From contig JAQGEQ010000380.1 in NCBI GenBank assembly GCA_034620365.1, positions 3,596,001 through 3,660,000 on the forward strand: a stretch of DNA of 64,000 nucleotides. Direction: 5' to 3'. Both the position numbers and the translations under genes were made by a program. The stretch comes from Pegea sp. RAD2-039 (Eukaryota; Chordata; Thaliacea; Salpida; Salpidae). How positions within the stretch are numbered: position 1 is the stretch's first letter; each line of letters begins with the position of its first letter. Under the pieces are notes generated by a model. That model made no database searches and was not told the origin of the DNA. It was given only the letters and a program-made list of their open reading frames with translations. Shown piece after piece: positions 1 to 10,203 of this stretch.

Positions 1-362
1 AGCCCATATCGCCTGGTATGTTAATCACAGCAAATTTTTTCTCACGCTGCACAATTAGTACTTGGAACCAGCTGCCATCAGACATTGTTATCTCAGAATC
101 ACTCGTGTTGTTCAAGCAGAAGTTGAAACGTTATACTATTGCCAACATTGTCATTTTTAAACTGTGGTTCTTTTTCTCTTTTATATAGTTAACTTTCTAT
201 GTAATTGTTCAATGTTATATGCTTTGAGGACTACCGAAATACAATGTATTACATCTTTTGTTTTATATATTTCTAACTCAATATATATTATCTGTGAGAA
301 AGTGTGTTAACAAGAGATGCTTTCTTCAGGCACATTTCTTTGCATTTATTGTAATGATTAAA
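1..362 (+). mobile_element. LINE 3' end (CR1/Jockey-like), copy A
   Basis: This is the 3' part of a non-LTR retrotransposon entering from the left edge. It matches, in the same sense, the reverse complement of the LINE copies at 7857-8870 and 52494-54420. Shared words include CAGCTGCCATCAGACATTGT, TTATATGCTTTGAGGACTAC and a terminal GCATTTATT. The coding part lies outside the window. Divergence between copies suggests an old, inactive fragment. Confidence 0.8.
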
Positions 363-855
363 TAGATTACAAAAAGTGTTAACAAATGAATTTAGTTCAA
401 TTTGCTTAAGCGATTTTCCTCAAAGATAGCTGTAAAAATGAATAGAAAATAAACTAATTTTATTATGTATCAAAAATTATTTTAGTTAGCTTGCTTTTAT
501 ATATTTTAAGTTTGTTTTAATAAATACAACAGCTATAGTTACCACAAATGTAAAAATCAAGTAAAAAATTAAATTTGTAAAAACCCATATTGTATCAAAT
601 GTGTATATATTTTTAATTCGGTTTGGCAGCAACTAGACAAGTAAACGATAATATTTATATATAACCGTAGTGAATACGATGTTCTTCATCAGTTTTGTAG
701 ATATAATATATTTTTAATTTTAAGATAAAAGAAATTAGATATTTTTCTTTGTATTTCTTATAATTTATTTTAATTAAATTGTTTATCTTATATTTACTCA
801 ATAAAGCATTTTTCTTGCAGTTCTTAGTTATACAGAACTTGATATAAACATAGAT
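363..855. other. AT-rich intergenic stretch upstream of the beta-galactosidase gene
   Basis: No gene is visible here. A strong splice-acceptor motif (TTTTTCTTGCAG, ending at 820) lies 36 nt before the ATG at 856. It could end a 5'UTR intron or be a trans-splice acceptor. Confidence 0.5.
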
Positions 856-2844
856 ATGAAGAATAAAGGACAATTTAAAAGGATTTGTATTGCAATAATC
901 ATAATTGTGTTAGTCTATTTAATAGTTTCTCAACACAAACTGAACTCTTTACTATCAAAAGATTTGGTTGAATCAGTAAATTTAGATGAAAAAGAAGAAA
1001 TAAGTAAAGATTTAAAATATAACTTTCTAACCGAAACCAACAACAAACGAACAGGGTTAACTGCTATAGGGAGTCATTTCAGAATAAACGGTCATATTTT
1101 GCAAATTATTAGTGGTGCTATTCATTACTTTCGAATGCCGGAAGATAACTGGAGATCTATTTTAAAATTAGCAAAACTTTGTGGCTTAAATGTTATTGAG
1201 ACTTATGTACCATGGAATCTACATGAACCTCGACCAGGAGTTTTCAATTTTTCCGGAATGCTTAATTTAAAAAAGTTTATTTTGACTGCATATGAAGAAG
1301 GACTTTTAGTAATAATCAGACCAGGACCATATATTTGTTCTGAGTGGGAATTTGGCGGTTTGCCTTCTTGGCTTTTAAAAGATCCTAATATGAAGGTTAG
1401 AACAACATACAAACCATATATAAAAGCTGTTGTTGAATATTTTGACCGATTACTGCCAATTATCAATGAACTTCAGTATCAAAATGGAGGCCCAATTGTT
1501 GCTGTACAGTTAGAGAATGAATATGGTTCTTATTTCAAAGATCAGCATTATTTACCTTTTTTAAAAAATCTGTTCATTAGTAAAGGTATAAAAGAGTTAT
1601 TATTTATATCAGATAGCATCAGCGGACTACAGCAACAAACTATACCTGGTGTTTTAAAAACTGTGAACTTTAAAAAAGTTGGTGATAATTTCAGACAATT
1701 AAAAAAAATGCAACCAAATTCACCAATGATGGTTATGGAGTTCTGGACCGGTTGGTTTGATTGGTGGGGAGAAAAGCATCATACTTTATCAGTCAGTGAG
1801 TTTCAACAAACACTGGATGACATTTTATCAGCTGGTTCTTCTGTAAACATGTATATGTTTTTTGGTGGAACGAACTTCGGTTTTATGAATGGTGCTTTTG
1901 CAGACGGTGGAACTTATCATAGTGATATTACTAGTTATGATTATGATGCTTTGGTAGCAGAAAATGGTGATTTAACTTTAAAGTATTTTGCTGCTCAAAG
2001 AGTGATTGCAAAACATACCAATCTTGATCAGCAGAATATGTTGGTTCCTGACATCAAAATTCGTGCCACTTATTCACCTGTAACTATTACTGGTCGTCTG
2101 CCAATTTGGTTGATACTTGATAAATTACCTTCAGTACAAGCACTAAAACCTGTTACTATGGAAATGCTTCCAAATATTGGAGGTAAACATCAATCATATG
2201 GCTACATCTTGTATCGATGTAAACTTGATGCAAAAATAACAAAATCATTTTTAATAAAAGGTTTTGAAAGTATGAATGATCGTGGTGCATACTATATCAA
2301 CGAACAACTAGCAAGTGTACTTAATGGTGGTAATAAGCACAAAAGTTTTAAACACATTATTGGTGATGACATTTCAGTACTTACTATTGATATTTTAGTA
2401 GAGAATGGCGGCAGAACAAACTGGGCTATATTTGATGATCAGCGTAAAGGTTTAAGTGACTCAATAACAGTGAATGGTGATAAAGTGGAATCATGGATGA
2501 TATATTCTTTAGAAATGGAATCAGATTTTATCATGGATATTAGTTCTTCTAACAAATGGCTTGAAAATACAAATGAATTTAAACTGACTGCTCCAAGTTA
2601 TTTCAAAACCACTTTCTTTGTTGAAGATGATAGTAAAGATACATATTTAGATATGTCTAACTGGGGTAAAGGAGTTGCTTTTGTCAATGATCACAACTTG
2701 GGTCGATATTGGAGTATTGGTCCTCAAAAGACACTATACTTACCCTCACCATGGTTACATAAAGGAGACAATCACGTGTTTATATTTGAAGAAATTCAGT
2801 GTTCAAGTACACTAAAATTTTCAGATTCGCCTAATCTAGGTTAA
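856..2844 (+). CDS. GH35 beta-galactosidase-like protein, type II membrane-anchored, intronless
   Basis: Predicted glycoside hydrolase family 35 enzyme (662 aa) that removes terminal beta-galactose from glycans. Residues about 10-25 form one hydrophobic segment after a short basic N-terminus. With no clear cleavage site this reads as a signal anchor placing the catalytic domain in the secretory lumen or outside the cell. The TIM-barrel core spans about 65-390: GAIHYFR, YVPWNLHEP, RPGPYICSEWEFGGLPSWLL, then LENEYGSY with the family acid/base Glu (E222) and MEFWTGWFDWWG with the nucleophile Glu (E295). Beta-rich C-terminal domains follow, including a late WGKGVAFVNDHNLGRYW motif typical of GH35. 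Length fits animal GLB1/GLB1L proteins. The frame is open throughout, with no intron, which is unusual because animal relatives normally have many. Which paralogue (GLB1, GLB1L, GLB1L2/3) it matches is undecided. Confidence 0.93.
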   Translation: MKNKGQFKRICIAIIIIVLVYLIVSQHKLNSLLSKDLVESVNLDEKEEISKDLKYNFLTETNNKRTGLTAIGSHFRINGHILQIISGAIHYFRMPEDNWRSILKLAKLCGLNVIETYVPWNLHEPRPGVFNFSGMLNLKKFILTAYEEGLLVIIRPGPYICSEWEFGGLPSWLLKDPNMKVRTTYKPYIKAVVEYFDRLLPIINELQYQNGGPIVAVQLENEYGSYFKDQHYLPFLKNLFISKGIKELLFISDSISGLQQQTIPGVLKTVNFKKVGDNFRQLKKMQPNSPMMVMEFWTGWFDWWGEKHHTLSVSEFQQTLDDILSAGSSVNMYMFFGGTNFGFMNGAFADGGTYHSDITSYDYDALVAENGDLTLKYFAAQRVIAKHTNLDQQNMLVPDIKIRATYSPVTITGRLPIWLILDKLPSVQALKPVTMEMLPNIGGKHQSYGYILYRCKLDAKITKSFLIKGFESMNDRGAYYINEQLASVLNGGNKHKSFKHIIGDDISVLTIDILVENGGRTNWAIFDDQRKGLSDSITVNGDKVESWMIYSLEMESDFIMDISSSNKWLENTNEFKLTAPSYFKTTFFVEDDSKDTYLDMSNWGKGVAFVNDHNLGRYWSIGPQKTLYLPSPWLHKGDNHVFIFEEIQCSSTLKFSDSPNLG

Positions 2845-4350
2845 TAGCATTCTTCTTCATATTCATGAAATTTTGTATTTATACTCTATGCATATTTTGA
2901 AGTACCCATCCTAAATATTTGAAAGTTATTCGTTTATCTTTATAAACGTTTGTTATAATGTATTAGGATTGGGGATTATTTACAGTTACTAATATATGTT
3001 TTCATGCCTTGATATTTTGTCTATATTTTGGTTCTATTTATAAATTAACCCCTAAAAAGTTTACAATTTTTCATCATTTTTCAAAATGAAATATTTATTT
3101 TAAAATTGTTCTACAACGCTTTATTAGATCTGTGAAAATTGTTAAAATTTTATAGTTTTTTATAGCTACAAAATAATTAAATAAATTTAAATATTATCTG
3201 AATAGCTTACCGCCTAATATCAAGCTTTGTTTGCTTCAAAGAATCATTTTGTTGCGCAAAAGATTTGTTTGTTAAATTTAATAGAATTTTATATAAATAA
3301 TGATAGATTTCAGAAATATTTTTTTATTAAACTTCAAGAACTGATTCTTTAAGATTCAAAATCAGAATCGAAAAAGAGTTTTTGAAGAAACTAAATTGAG
3401 TATTTTGGGTTTTTCCAACTTGTAAGACCTCTTCTATATCTTTAGAGAGATTAAGTCAACAATGAAATCAATTACAACCAAAAGCGTTTACGAAAGATCA
3501 CTAGTTTTCAGAAAATTAGTCAAAAAATTTAGTCATTCTGATGATGTTTAAAAAAATGTTGTAACGAACTGAATGGTAAGTATGAGACATGTGAGGAACT
3601 GACTACGTTAGCATCAAAATAAAGAGTTTTATTCAAGAATATATTTAGCTGATAACAGATGAGGTGAGAGAGGGAAAAGTTTAAAGATGATAAACTAAAG
3701 CTGTTGAGGGTTCTAATATCAAAGTCTACTTAGGTTTTCAACTAAGAACTCTCAAATATCACGGAAGCTTTTAGACTTTTCTGATGAAAACAGACACATA
3801 AAAGTAGATTTGTCATAAAACACACTAACTAATTTTAAAAGATTTAGATTTAACTAACTATAGAACGAAGTAAATCTTTTATTTTAATAACTATGTTCTA
3901 TTTTTAACATAATTGCTTAAAAAGATCTATATTTTCTGATTTTTGAGAATAAATAGTGTTGAAAATGTTTGAAAGTTTTAATTTTCACAGATTAGTGAGC
4001 AACATTAGATATTTGATTGTAAGTTAAATCTGTCTACATAATGTAAACTTTTTGACAGCCTTATATTAAAATAAATGAACTTTTGACACTTCAATAAAAC
4101 AATCGACGAATATTTTTAAGGAATATTTGTTAAAATTACTTATTTCATCTATTACTTATTTCAGATAAATGTTTCAATCAATTTAAACTGTCTCGTCACG
4201 TACTACCACGTGTTTAACAAAATTTGCTGAAATCATTGTACCAGTCGGTGTAATTTTTGAATGTTTGAAGAGTTAGATATCTCCCCTGTTTACAAAACCC
4301 TGTTTACTGAAGGCGGGTAATTAAAGAGAATTAACTGCAGCTTAAGCACG

Positions 4351-4436
4351 AAACCGTTTTTTGGTATCATAGTTTTAGAAAACTGAAATGAGTATAGTTA
4401 GAATTTAAGTGATATAAGTTTTATAAATAACCATTC
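4351..4436 (+). repeat. upstream copy of a promoter-proximal direct repeat
   Basis: It shares with 4998-5087 the words AAACCG, TATCATA, ACTGAAAT, TTTAAGTGATAT/TATAAGTGATAT and AGTTTTATAAATA in the same order. The TTTATAAATA word could act as a TATA element. Probably a relic of tandem duplication of the GST 5' region. No second GST coding sequence was found between the copies. Confidence 0.55.
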
Positions 4437-4997
4437 CTATAAACTAATTTAAAATGTTTTATTTTCTCACTAAGTGAATAAGTGATTAGTTAATGAATAT
4501 TTTAGATTTTTTAAAATATCTTATCTTAATTTTACCAAATAATCTTAACAAGGTCTCAAATAATCTATATATTTTGAAAACTATCCAGTAGTTGAAATTG
4601 ACTATATAACTTTTTGGCTGAAGAGAGTTTTCCGATAATTTCAAGAAAGAAATTATTTGAAGGCATTCGAAGGAAAACTATCAAAAATACCTAAATTATT
4701 TTGTCTCAAAAACTTTCTATAATGAAAAAATCTTTACATTAAATTAAATACCAGTCATACAAAGTTTTACAATTTAGTTTTTCATTGCAATTTTTAATGT
4801 ATTCAATTTAAATTGGAAAAGAATTAATCAAGTTATTAAAATCTTATTAATTATTTTCAATTAAGTGTACTTCAACCAAGGTCTATTTATCTTTTTCATA
4901 TTTGAAGAGTGAAATAACTCACCTGCACCAAACTCGCATTTAATAGACACAATAAAAAGACGAACAAATAAAATTCGTAAGTTCATTTGCGAGTTAT

Positions 4998-5087
4998 ACC
5001 AAAACCGATCGTTTGTTATCATATTTTTATAAAGAACTGAAATAAGTATTTAGTATATAAGTGATATCAGTTTTATAAATAGTGATA
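4998..5087 (+). promoter_or_regulatory. probable promoter-proximal region of the GST gene (second repeat copy)
   Basis: Downstream copy of the repeat at 4351-4436, ending about 110 nt before the GST start codon. It contains TTTATAAATA, a possible TATA element. An acceptor-like TTTTCAG ends at 5184, ten bases before the ATG. Confidence 0.4.
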
Positions 5088-5193
5088 ATGGAGTTTATCT
5101 TTTCTATAAAAGCTTGCAATTTATAGTTTACAATAGTTGGAGTTTTAGAGTATTCATAACATCAAAAAACATCAAGCTTTTCAGGTAGTAAAA

Positions 5194-6400
5194 ATGACAA
5201 AATTTAAGCTGAGCTATTTTGATGTCTACGGTAGAGGTGAATTGATTAGATTGGTCTTTGCAGCAGCAAAAGTCGAATATGAAGATCACCGTTTCTCATT
5301 TGAAGAATGGCCAAAGATTAAACCAAGTTTATATCTTCGATAATTTTTATAGATAAAAACGTTCTTAAGTACCTAGTCAAAAGTTTAATTTGATATTACT
5401 CACTAAATCGTTTTCTAATGATTTGTAATTTAGAAACAGACTTAAAAAAGAACATAAAAATTAATGAATTTGTACACAGATATGCCGTTTGGACAATGCC
5501 CCGTACTTTTCATTGATGGAATACCCTTGGCACAATCTGGTGCCATAGTTAGATACATATCAACCTTGTATGGATTTACTGGAAAGAATTCTTATGATGC
5601 AGCTTATTGTGAAATGGTTGCTACAACCTTAGAAGAAAACTTAGCAAAAATGCCTTTTATGGAAAAAGATTTAAAAATTAAAGCAAGTTTTATAAATAGA
5701 TTGTAGTTAAAAAACAAAGTGGTATAAGATATATATTTCATTTACAGGAAGAAAAAAGTAAAGCTGTCTGGAAAGAATCAGTTCTTCCCGTTTTGCAGAA
5801 AATAGAGAACCACTTTTCAAAGAAGGACAAGAAGTTTTTGTGTGGGGAGGTGAGAATTTTTAAAGTTATGTCAACAGTAGGATTTTTCAAATAGCTTGAA
5901 ATGAAAAATACAAGCATTAGCTCATAATTTGGGTGGCTTGCATCTTTTTTTTTCAAAAAAATCATTAACAATATTAACCGCTAACATTTGACTAATAACT
6001 TTACTTGTGTCATTAAAATCAAAATGTCCAACTAAAAACCCTATTATCTTTAATTTCCAATTAACAACTTAATGTTTTTAAAGTAATGCTTTTTACAACG
6101 GTGGTTGAACGTATTAACAGTTTTTTAATTGTTCCATAATTATAGTTTGTAAATCATTTTAAATATTTCACAATTTCGTAAAATTGGTTTGAGAACTGAA
6201 CAAGTTAATTATTAAAGAATAATAATAACTTTGTTGACCAGAAATTGAGTTACGCTGATCTTTTATTGATGCAAATATTATTGATGGCTAAAAAAGACAT
6301 GGTCACAACTCTTCCAGCTCTTTGTGCTTTGAGAGATAGAGCTAAAGAAGAAGATGGAGTTAAAGAATATCTGGCAAATAGACCTGACCGTCCTTTCTAA
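5194..6400 (+). CDS. glutathione S-transferase, sigma-like, four coding exons
   Basis: Cytosolic GST that conjugates glutathione to electrophiles, or isomerises prostaglandin-like substrates as some sigma GSTs do. Exons: 5194-5326, 5480-5682, 5748-5849 and 6242-6400, giving 198 aa, normal for sigma GSTs. The N-terminal thioredoxin fold begins with LSYFDVYGRGELIRL. Tyr in SYFD is the expected catalytic tyrosine, followed by SFEEWPKIKP and then MPFGQCPVLFIDG and QSGAIVRYI (the cis-Pro and glutathione-contacting SNAIL/TRAP-type motif). The helical C-terminal domain includes KLSYADLLLM (the N-capping SxxD motif) and ends YLANRPDRPF. The first donor is weak (AA|GTTTAT). Intron 2 appears to be GC-AG: exon 2 ends AAA and the next bases are GCAAGT, which is the only junction found that keeps phase 0 into exon 3. 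A poly(A)-type AATAAA lies near 6441. Confidence 0.9.
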
Positions 6401-7602
6401 GAAATATTTGTATATTTGGTTGAGTTACAAAAATTTATCATAATAAATTTAGCTGACTAAAGTGTTTGTCTTGATTTTAAGAAACTTGACAGCAAAATTT
6501 ATTATCATGAAAAATAAATTTAGATAAAAAGCTTAGAAAAAATAATTAACCAAAAATTGTATCGTTTTTAAGTTTGTAAAAAACAACAAGTTTGAAAGCA
6601 AAATAAAAATTGTTAAAGCTTTCATACGAAAATTGATTCTTTCTTTGGTACTTGGAAAATTCTTTTTTTCCTTTTATTCGTTTAGTGTGAATTTTCTGAT
6701 TGTAATTGAAAGAATGATTCAAACCTCAGTCTTAGTAGAATACATTCTGCAAAGTGTTTGGTTTCAAATGATCTATGTATTTTGAGAATGTCCCGTAGTT
6801 GGACTAATTTAGTTCTACAAGTTTTGTAAACTCTGCCGAAGTTTTTTTTGAAGTGATGTATCAAATATTTTTAATAAGATTTTTTAGATCAGTTTAGAAT
6901 GACTTAAGTTATTGTATTGCAATAGTAATATATATTGTATAAAGTTGTGTTCCTACAATGTACAAGAGTGAACTTCTTTTTAATTAATTTTTACACTTTA
7001 AACAAGAACCTAGAAAAGTAGGCACTGTTTGTTTCTTCTCATGTATTATGCTTTTTTAGCACTATAAGTACAATAGATTCTTTGCTGTGAAAAGTGGTGT
7101 GTCCTTAAATTGTCGATTATCTTTATGAAAGATCAAATTTTTTGGTCTGGATTTGTTGACCAATAGTTGTTTTCAGTTTTGTAATAGTTCTAATATATTA
7201 AAGAAAACAGCTAATATGTGAGAAAAATTTTTATTACACTAATCAATCATTTGGTTTGATGAGAGTTATTTTCTAAGGCCTTTGTACCCAATATCAAGTT
7301 TCTAAGTTAACTTTAGTATCAGTAATACTTCATTTTTCGTTTTTCGTAAAAAACTCTTAACGCTTGCAGATGTAAAACGGTAAATATATTATTATAATTT
7401 AAAAAATGGCATAACAACGCATAAATTAATGATGCTTATTATGTTCGATGTTTTTGCTTATATTGAAGCTCTCAAATAGATTAATTGTAATTGTTGAGAA
7501 TTTATGAAACTTTTTTCTATTGTATAAACAACCTTCTTACAAAGTATTAGAAATCTATCAAAAATTGTTCTGATAATATTTAATTAATATCTATATTAAT
7601 CG
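6401..7602. other. intergenic region
   Basis: AT-rich sequence after the GST gene. I see no coding exon and no repeat beyond low-complexity tracts. Confidence 0.5.
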
Positions 7603-7803
7603 TCCTGCTTGGTGGCGAAGCGGTTACTAAACCTAGCTACAAGGTACATCTAGCTAGGAAGTACCGGGTTCGACCCCAGGTGGAGACATATAAAACTCCT
7701 AAGAAAAACTATACAAAACTCCTGAGAATGTGTGTTAGTGAGATGTGCTCTCTTTAGGCACCCTCCTTCACATTTATATATATAAAATAAAAAATAAAAA
7801 AAT
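7603..7803 (+). mobile_element. tRNA-derived SINE with LINE-type 3' tail
   Basis: A short tRNA-like head carries internal Pol III promoter elements: box A TGGCGAAGCGG (7613-7623, exact fit to TRGYNNARNNG) and box B GGTTCGACCCC (7667-7677). Between them CCTAGCTA and TAGCTAGG can pair as an 8 bp stem. A short unique body of about 45 nt follows. The 3' tail GAATGTGTGTTAGTGAGATG ... CTCTTTAGGCACCCTCCTTC matches the last ~55 nt of the LINE copies at 42150-42385 and 52494-54420, then an A/T-rich simple run. Such tail sharing is the known signature of a SINE mobilised by a partner LINE. No protein is encoded. Confidence 0.85.
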
Positions 7804-7856
7804 AAACTAGAATTTTTGGGCTGGGAACAAAATATAAAAAAATTAAGGAAACATGC

Positions 7857-8870
7857 ATTCATTTATTTATTTATTTCAATAAATGCAAAAGAGGGTGAAG
7901 ACATTTAAGAGAAGACATTATACCGAAGAGGGTAAATGCATGAAAAGAGCACTTCCCACTAACACATTCTCACAAGTAATATCTATTGAGTTAGAATTAT
8001 AAAGAACGAAACAAGTAAAACATGGCATTCCAGTAGTCCTCAAAGCATATAACATTGAACAGTTACTTAGAATGTTAATAATATAAAAAAGTGAAAAAAC
8101 AATCACAGTTTAGAAATGCCAGTGTTGGTAATATTATAACGTTTCAACTTTTGCTTGAACAACGCGAGTGATTCTGACATGACAATGTCTGATGGCAGCT
8201 GGTTCTAAATACTAATTGTGTAGTATGGAAAAAATTGTTTTGATTAATGTACCAGGTGTTATGGACTTATAAGATGGTAATATGTGTCATTTGAGTTGAT
8301 ATAAGGGGAGGGGGAACTTGAGGGAAGGACTAATGGAAAAGAAAGCATCGAATTGAAGGTCAACTAAATTGTGGATAATTTTAAAAATAAGAATTAAGTC
8401 GTATTTAATCTGTCAAATTTTCAAAGTACCTAAATTTAAGAAGCGATGTTTATAACTATCGTATTTAATATTAAGTTTCCTGCATACCAATCTTGTAAAT
8501 TTTTCCTGAGCAGATTCGATTTTTTATATCACCAACTTGATATGGCATCCATGCACTGATATTGTATTCAGGAATTGGACGTACGTACAATTTGAAAAGA
8601 TTGATAATAAAGTATGTATCCTTAGAATTAAAGGGTTTTATAATAAGGTAGACAAGGTTTATTGACTTTGCAAAGATTTTGGAAACATAAATGTACCATT
8701 TAAAGTCAGATGATAGGGTAATGCCAAGTTCTAAGACCGAAGATATTCGTTGATAATAAATACATTGATGGAATATTGGTTCAAGGAATTTGCAGATGGT
8801 TTACGGGAGAAAGTTATAAGTTCAAGCTTTGTGGATTGGATTCTGAGCTGCCCCTTAGTTATGTTAATAG
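7857..8870 (-). mobile_element. LINE (CR1/Jockey-like) copy B: end of reverse transcriptase plus 3' UTR
   Basis: Read on the minus strand, the segment from about 8760 to 8400 encodes the reverse-transcriptase C-terminal part, including LELGITLSSDFKW, YVRPIPEYN and WMPYQVGDIK. These are typical of CR1/L2/Jockey-clade LINEs (LGV.ISSDL.W, VRPILEY, W.P). A shared 3' UTR and an ATTTATTTCAATAAATGC end follow at 7857-7885. The frame is interrupted, so the copy is dead. It lies tail-to-tail with the SINE at 7603-7803, about 55 nt away. Confidence 0.82.
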
Positions 8871-9525
8871 AATAAGATCAAAATTAAGATAATACTCTTA
8901 TTACATTACTTTTTATATTTAAAACAATAATTTTGTTGATAATTTTCTATAATAACAATTATTATGATGACTGTGAATTTTGCGTTGTCATACATCTTTA
9001 CAAAAGTAAAATTTATATAAAAGCCATAATAGCCGTAAATATTATTTTTTAAGTAATGAAAAAAAAGTTTTTCTCTAATTAAATTTGTTTGTATGATTAC
9101 ACAGATAACTTAAATAGTTTGTTTTAAATTATTTTTTTAGCTGTTAATATTAGAAAACATAGTTTAAATATGTTTTCTTGACAACTACTACACATAGACT
9201 ATTTTTAATATATACTAGTTAAAAGCATACTTGTTATATAAAAATAAATTTTCTTTATAAAAATATCATATGTTTATTAATAAGTTATTTTTTCATTTTA
9301 TAAGTTCTTATATATGTTCGTATATTAACGGTTGCGTTAAAGTTAATTGAAATAATATTTAGAGCAAAAGTATACCTTCTGGTATTGTAATGTCTGTTGG
9401 TTTACTCATGTTTAGATTTTCATTAACTATAATCAAGTAAAAAGCTGCTAAACAACAGCTGTTTTGATCTTTTACAAATTGAATTAGTTAAAAGTCAACA
9501 TAGCATCTTTATCAGATCATTGAAA
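8871..9525. other. intergenic, upstream of the MIF4GD-like gene
   Basis: Low-complexity AT-rich DNA. No feature was recognised apart from weak acceptor-like TTAG words close to the start codon. Confidence 0.4.
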
Positions 9526-10203
9526 ATGGTGGAAGGAATACAAAATTATGAAGACTTTATTAATGAAATGAACTTTTCAACAAATGTTTCGAAACTGATA
9601 TTGTTGTCTTTAACAAATCCTTTAAAACTTGAAGATGGTCAAAGAAAATTTCTTTCAGATGCTTTAGTAGCAAAAGGAACAGCAGTTGGAATGGATAGAA
9701 ATGTAGCTCGAGTCTGCAATGAAATCTGTCAAAAAGAAGCTGGGTTAAATATTGATTCAAAAATTTGTTTCAGATCTTTTTTATTGTCAACTCTACAATC
9801 AAAATATAAACATCATGTTGGTAATGATTATGAAAATATAGAAGAATGGATTTTGTTTGTTGGTTTTTTATGTGCTATTTTTGATCTATTGCGTTTGAGC
9901 AATATGCCATTAATAGCTTTAGTAAAACCTGTAGTTGGAGCTTTGATGAGTTTAGCAGATAGCAAAAGGAATAAAGATGAGAAAGTTATTCAATGTTTAG
10001 TTCGACAATTACAATTTGTCGGTGAAGATTTAGATCATCTAAATACAAATGAAATTGATGCTTTATTTGAAAAACTTGAAAACTGTTTTTTATCATCTGA
10101 TTCTACCCAACTTTCAAGATTAATTCTTCTAGAAATTATTGAGCTTAGATATGGAGGCTGGAAGTTATCAAAATCTGCTTATAATTATTATTATCAAAGC
10201 TAG
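9526..10203 (+). CDS. MIF4GD: MIF4G domain-containing protein (MIF4GD/SLIP1-like), intronless
   Basis: Predicted 225-aa HEAT-repeat protein. In vertebrates MIF4GD (SLIP1) bridges the histone mRNA stem-loop binding protein to translation initiation factors. Landmarks are NPLKLEDGQRKFLSDALV, MDRNVARVCNEIC, EWILFVGFLCAIFD, VGEDLD and a C-terminal LLEIIELRYGGWKLS followed by YNYYYQS, matching the usual LLEIIE...W...YYY ending of MIF4GD. The first in-frame ATG is at 9526. The upstream in-frame TTG at 9520 is not needed. Length is close to the human protein (about 220 aa). The complete ORF lacks introns. An AATAAA lies about 175 nt downstream. SLIP1 identity rather than another small MIF4G protein (for example a PAIP1 or CTIF fragment) is likely but not proven. 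Confidence 0.85.
   Translation: MVEGIQNYEDFINEMNFSTNVSKLILLSLTNPLKLEDGQRKFLSDALVAKGTAVGMDRNVARVCNEICQKEAGLNIDSKICFRSFLLSTLQSKYKHHVGNDYENIEEWILFVGFLCAIFDLLRLSNMPLIALVKPVVGALMSLADSKRNKDEKVIQCLVRQLQFVGEDLDHLNTNEIDALFEKLENCFLSSDSTQLSRLILLEIIELRYGGWKLSKSAYNYYYQS

Larger units (their letters stand above)
2845..5193. other. intergenic region between beta-galactosidase and GST genes
   Basis: AT-rich DNA with no convincing gene on either strand. Its one structured element is an imperfect direct repeat of about 90 bp (4351-4436 and 4998-5087). The second copy sits directly upstream of the GST gene, so this looks like a duplicated promoter-proximal segment. Confidence 0.5.

Noticed and set aside
655-873. 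72-codon minus-strand ORF upstream of beta-galactosidase
   Set aside because: Low-complexity Lys/Ile/Tyr composition typical of random AT-rich frames.
1203-1466. Minus-strand ORF inside beta-galactosidase
   Set aside because: Shadow of the real gene on the other strand.
4200-4986. Minus-strand two-exon mini-gene beginning MNLRILFVRLFIVSIKC with a GTGAGT donor
   Set aside because: Only about 44 codons, and it overlaps the duplicated GST promoter-proximal repeat. Hydrophobic starts are common by chance in AT-rich DNA.
7603-7690. A functional tRNA gene
   Set aside because: Box A and B are good, but the cloverleaf arms do not pair and the sequence continues into a LINE-like tail, so it is a SINE head.
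9520-9525. Start of the MIF4GD-like gene at 9520
   Set aside because: The codon there is TTG; the first ATG is at 9526 and fits family length.
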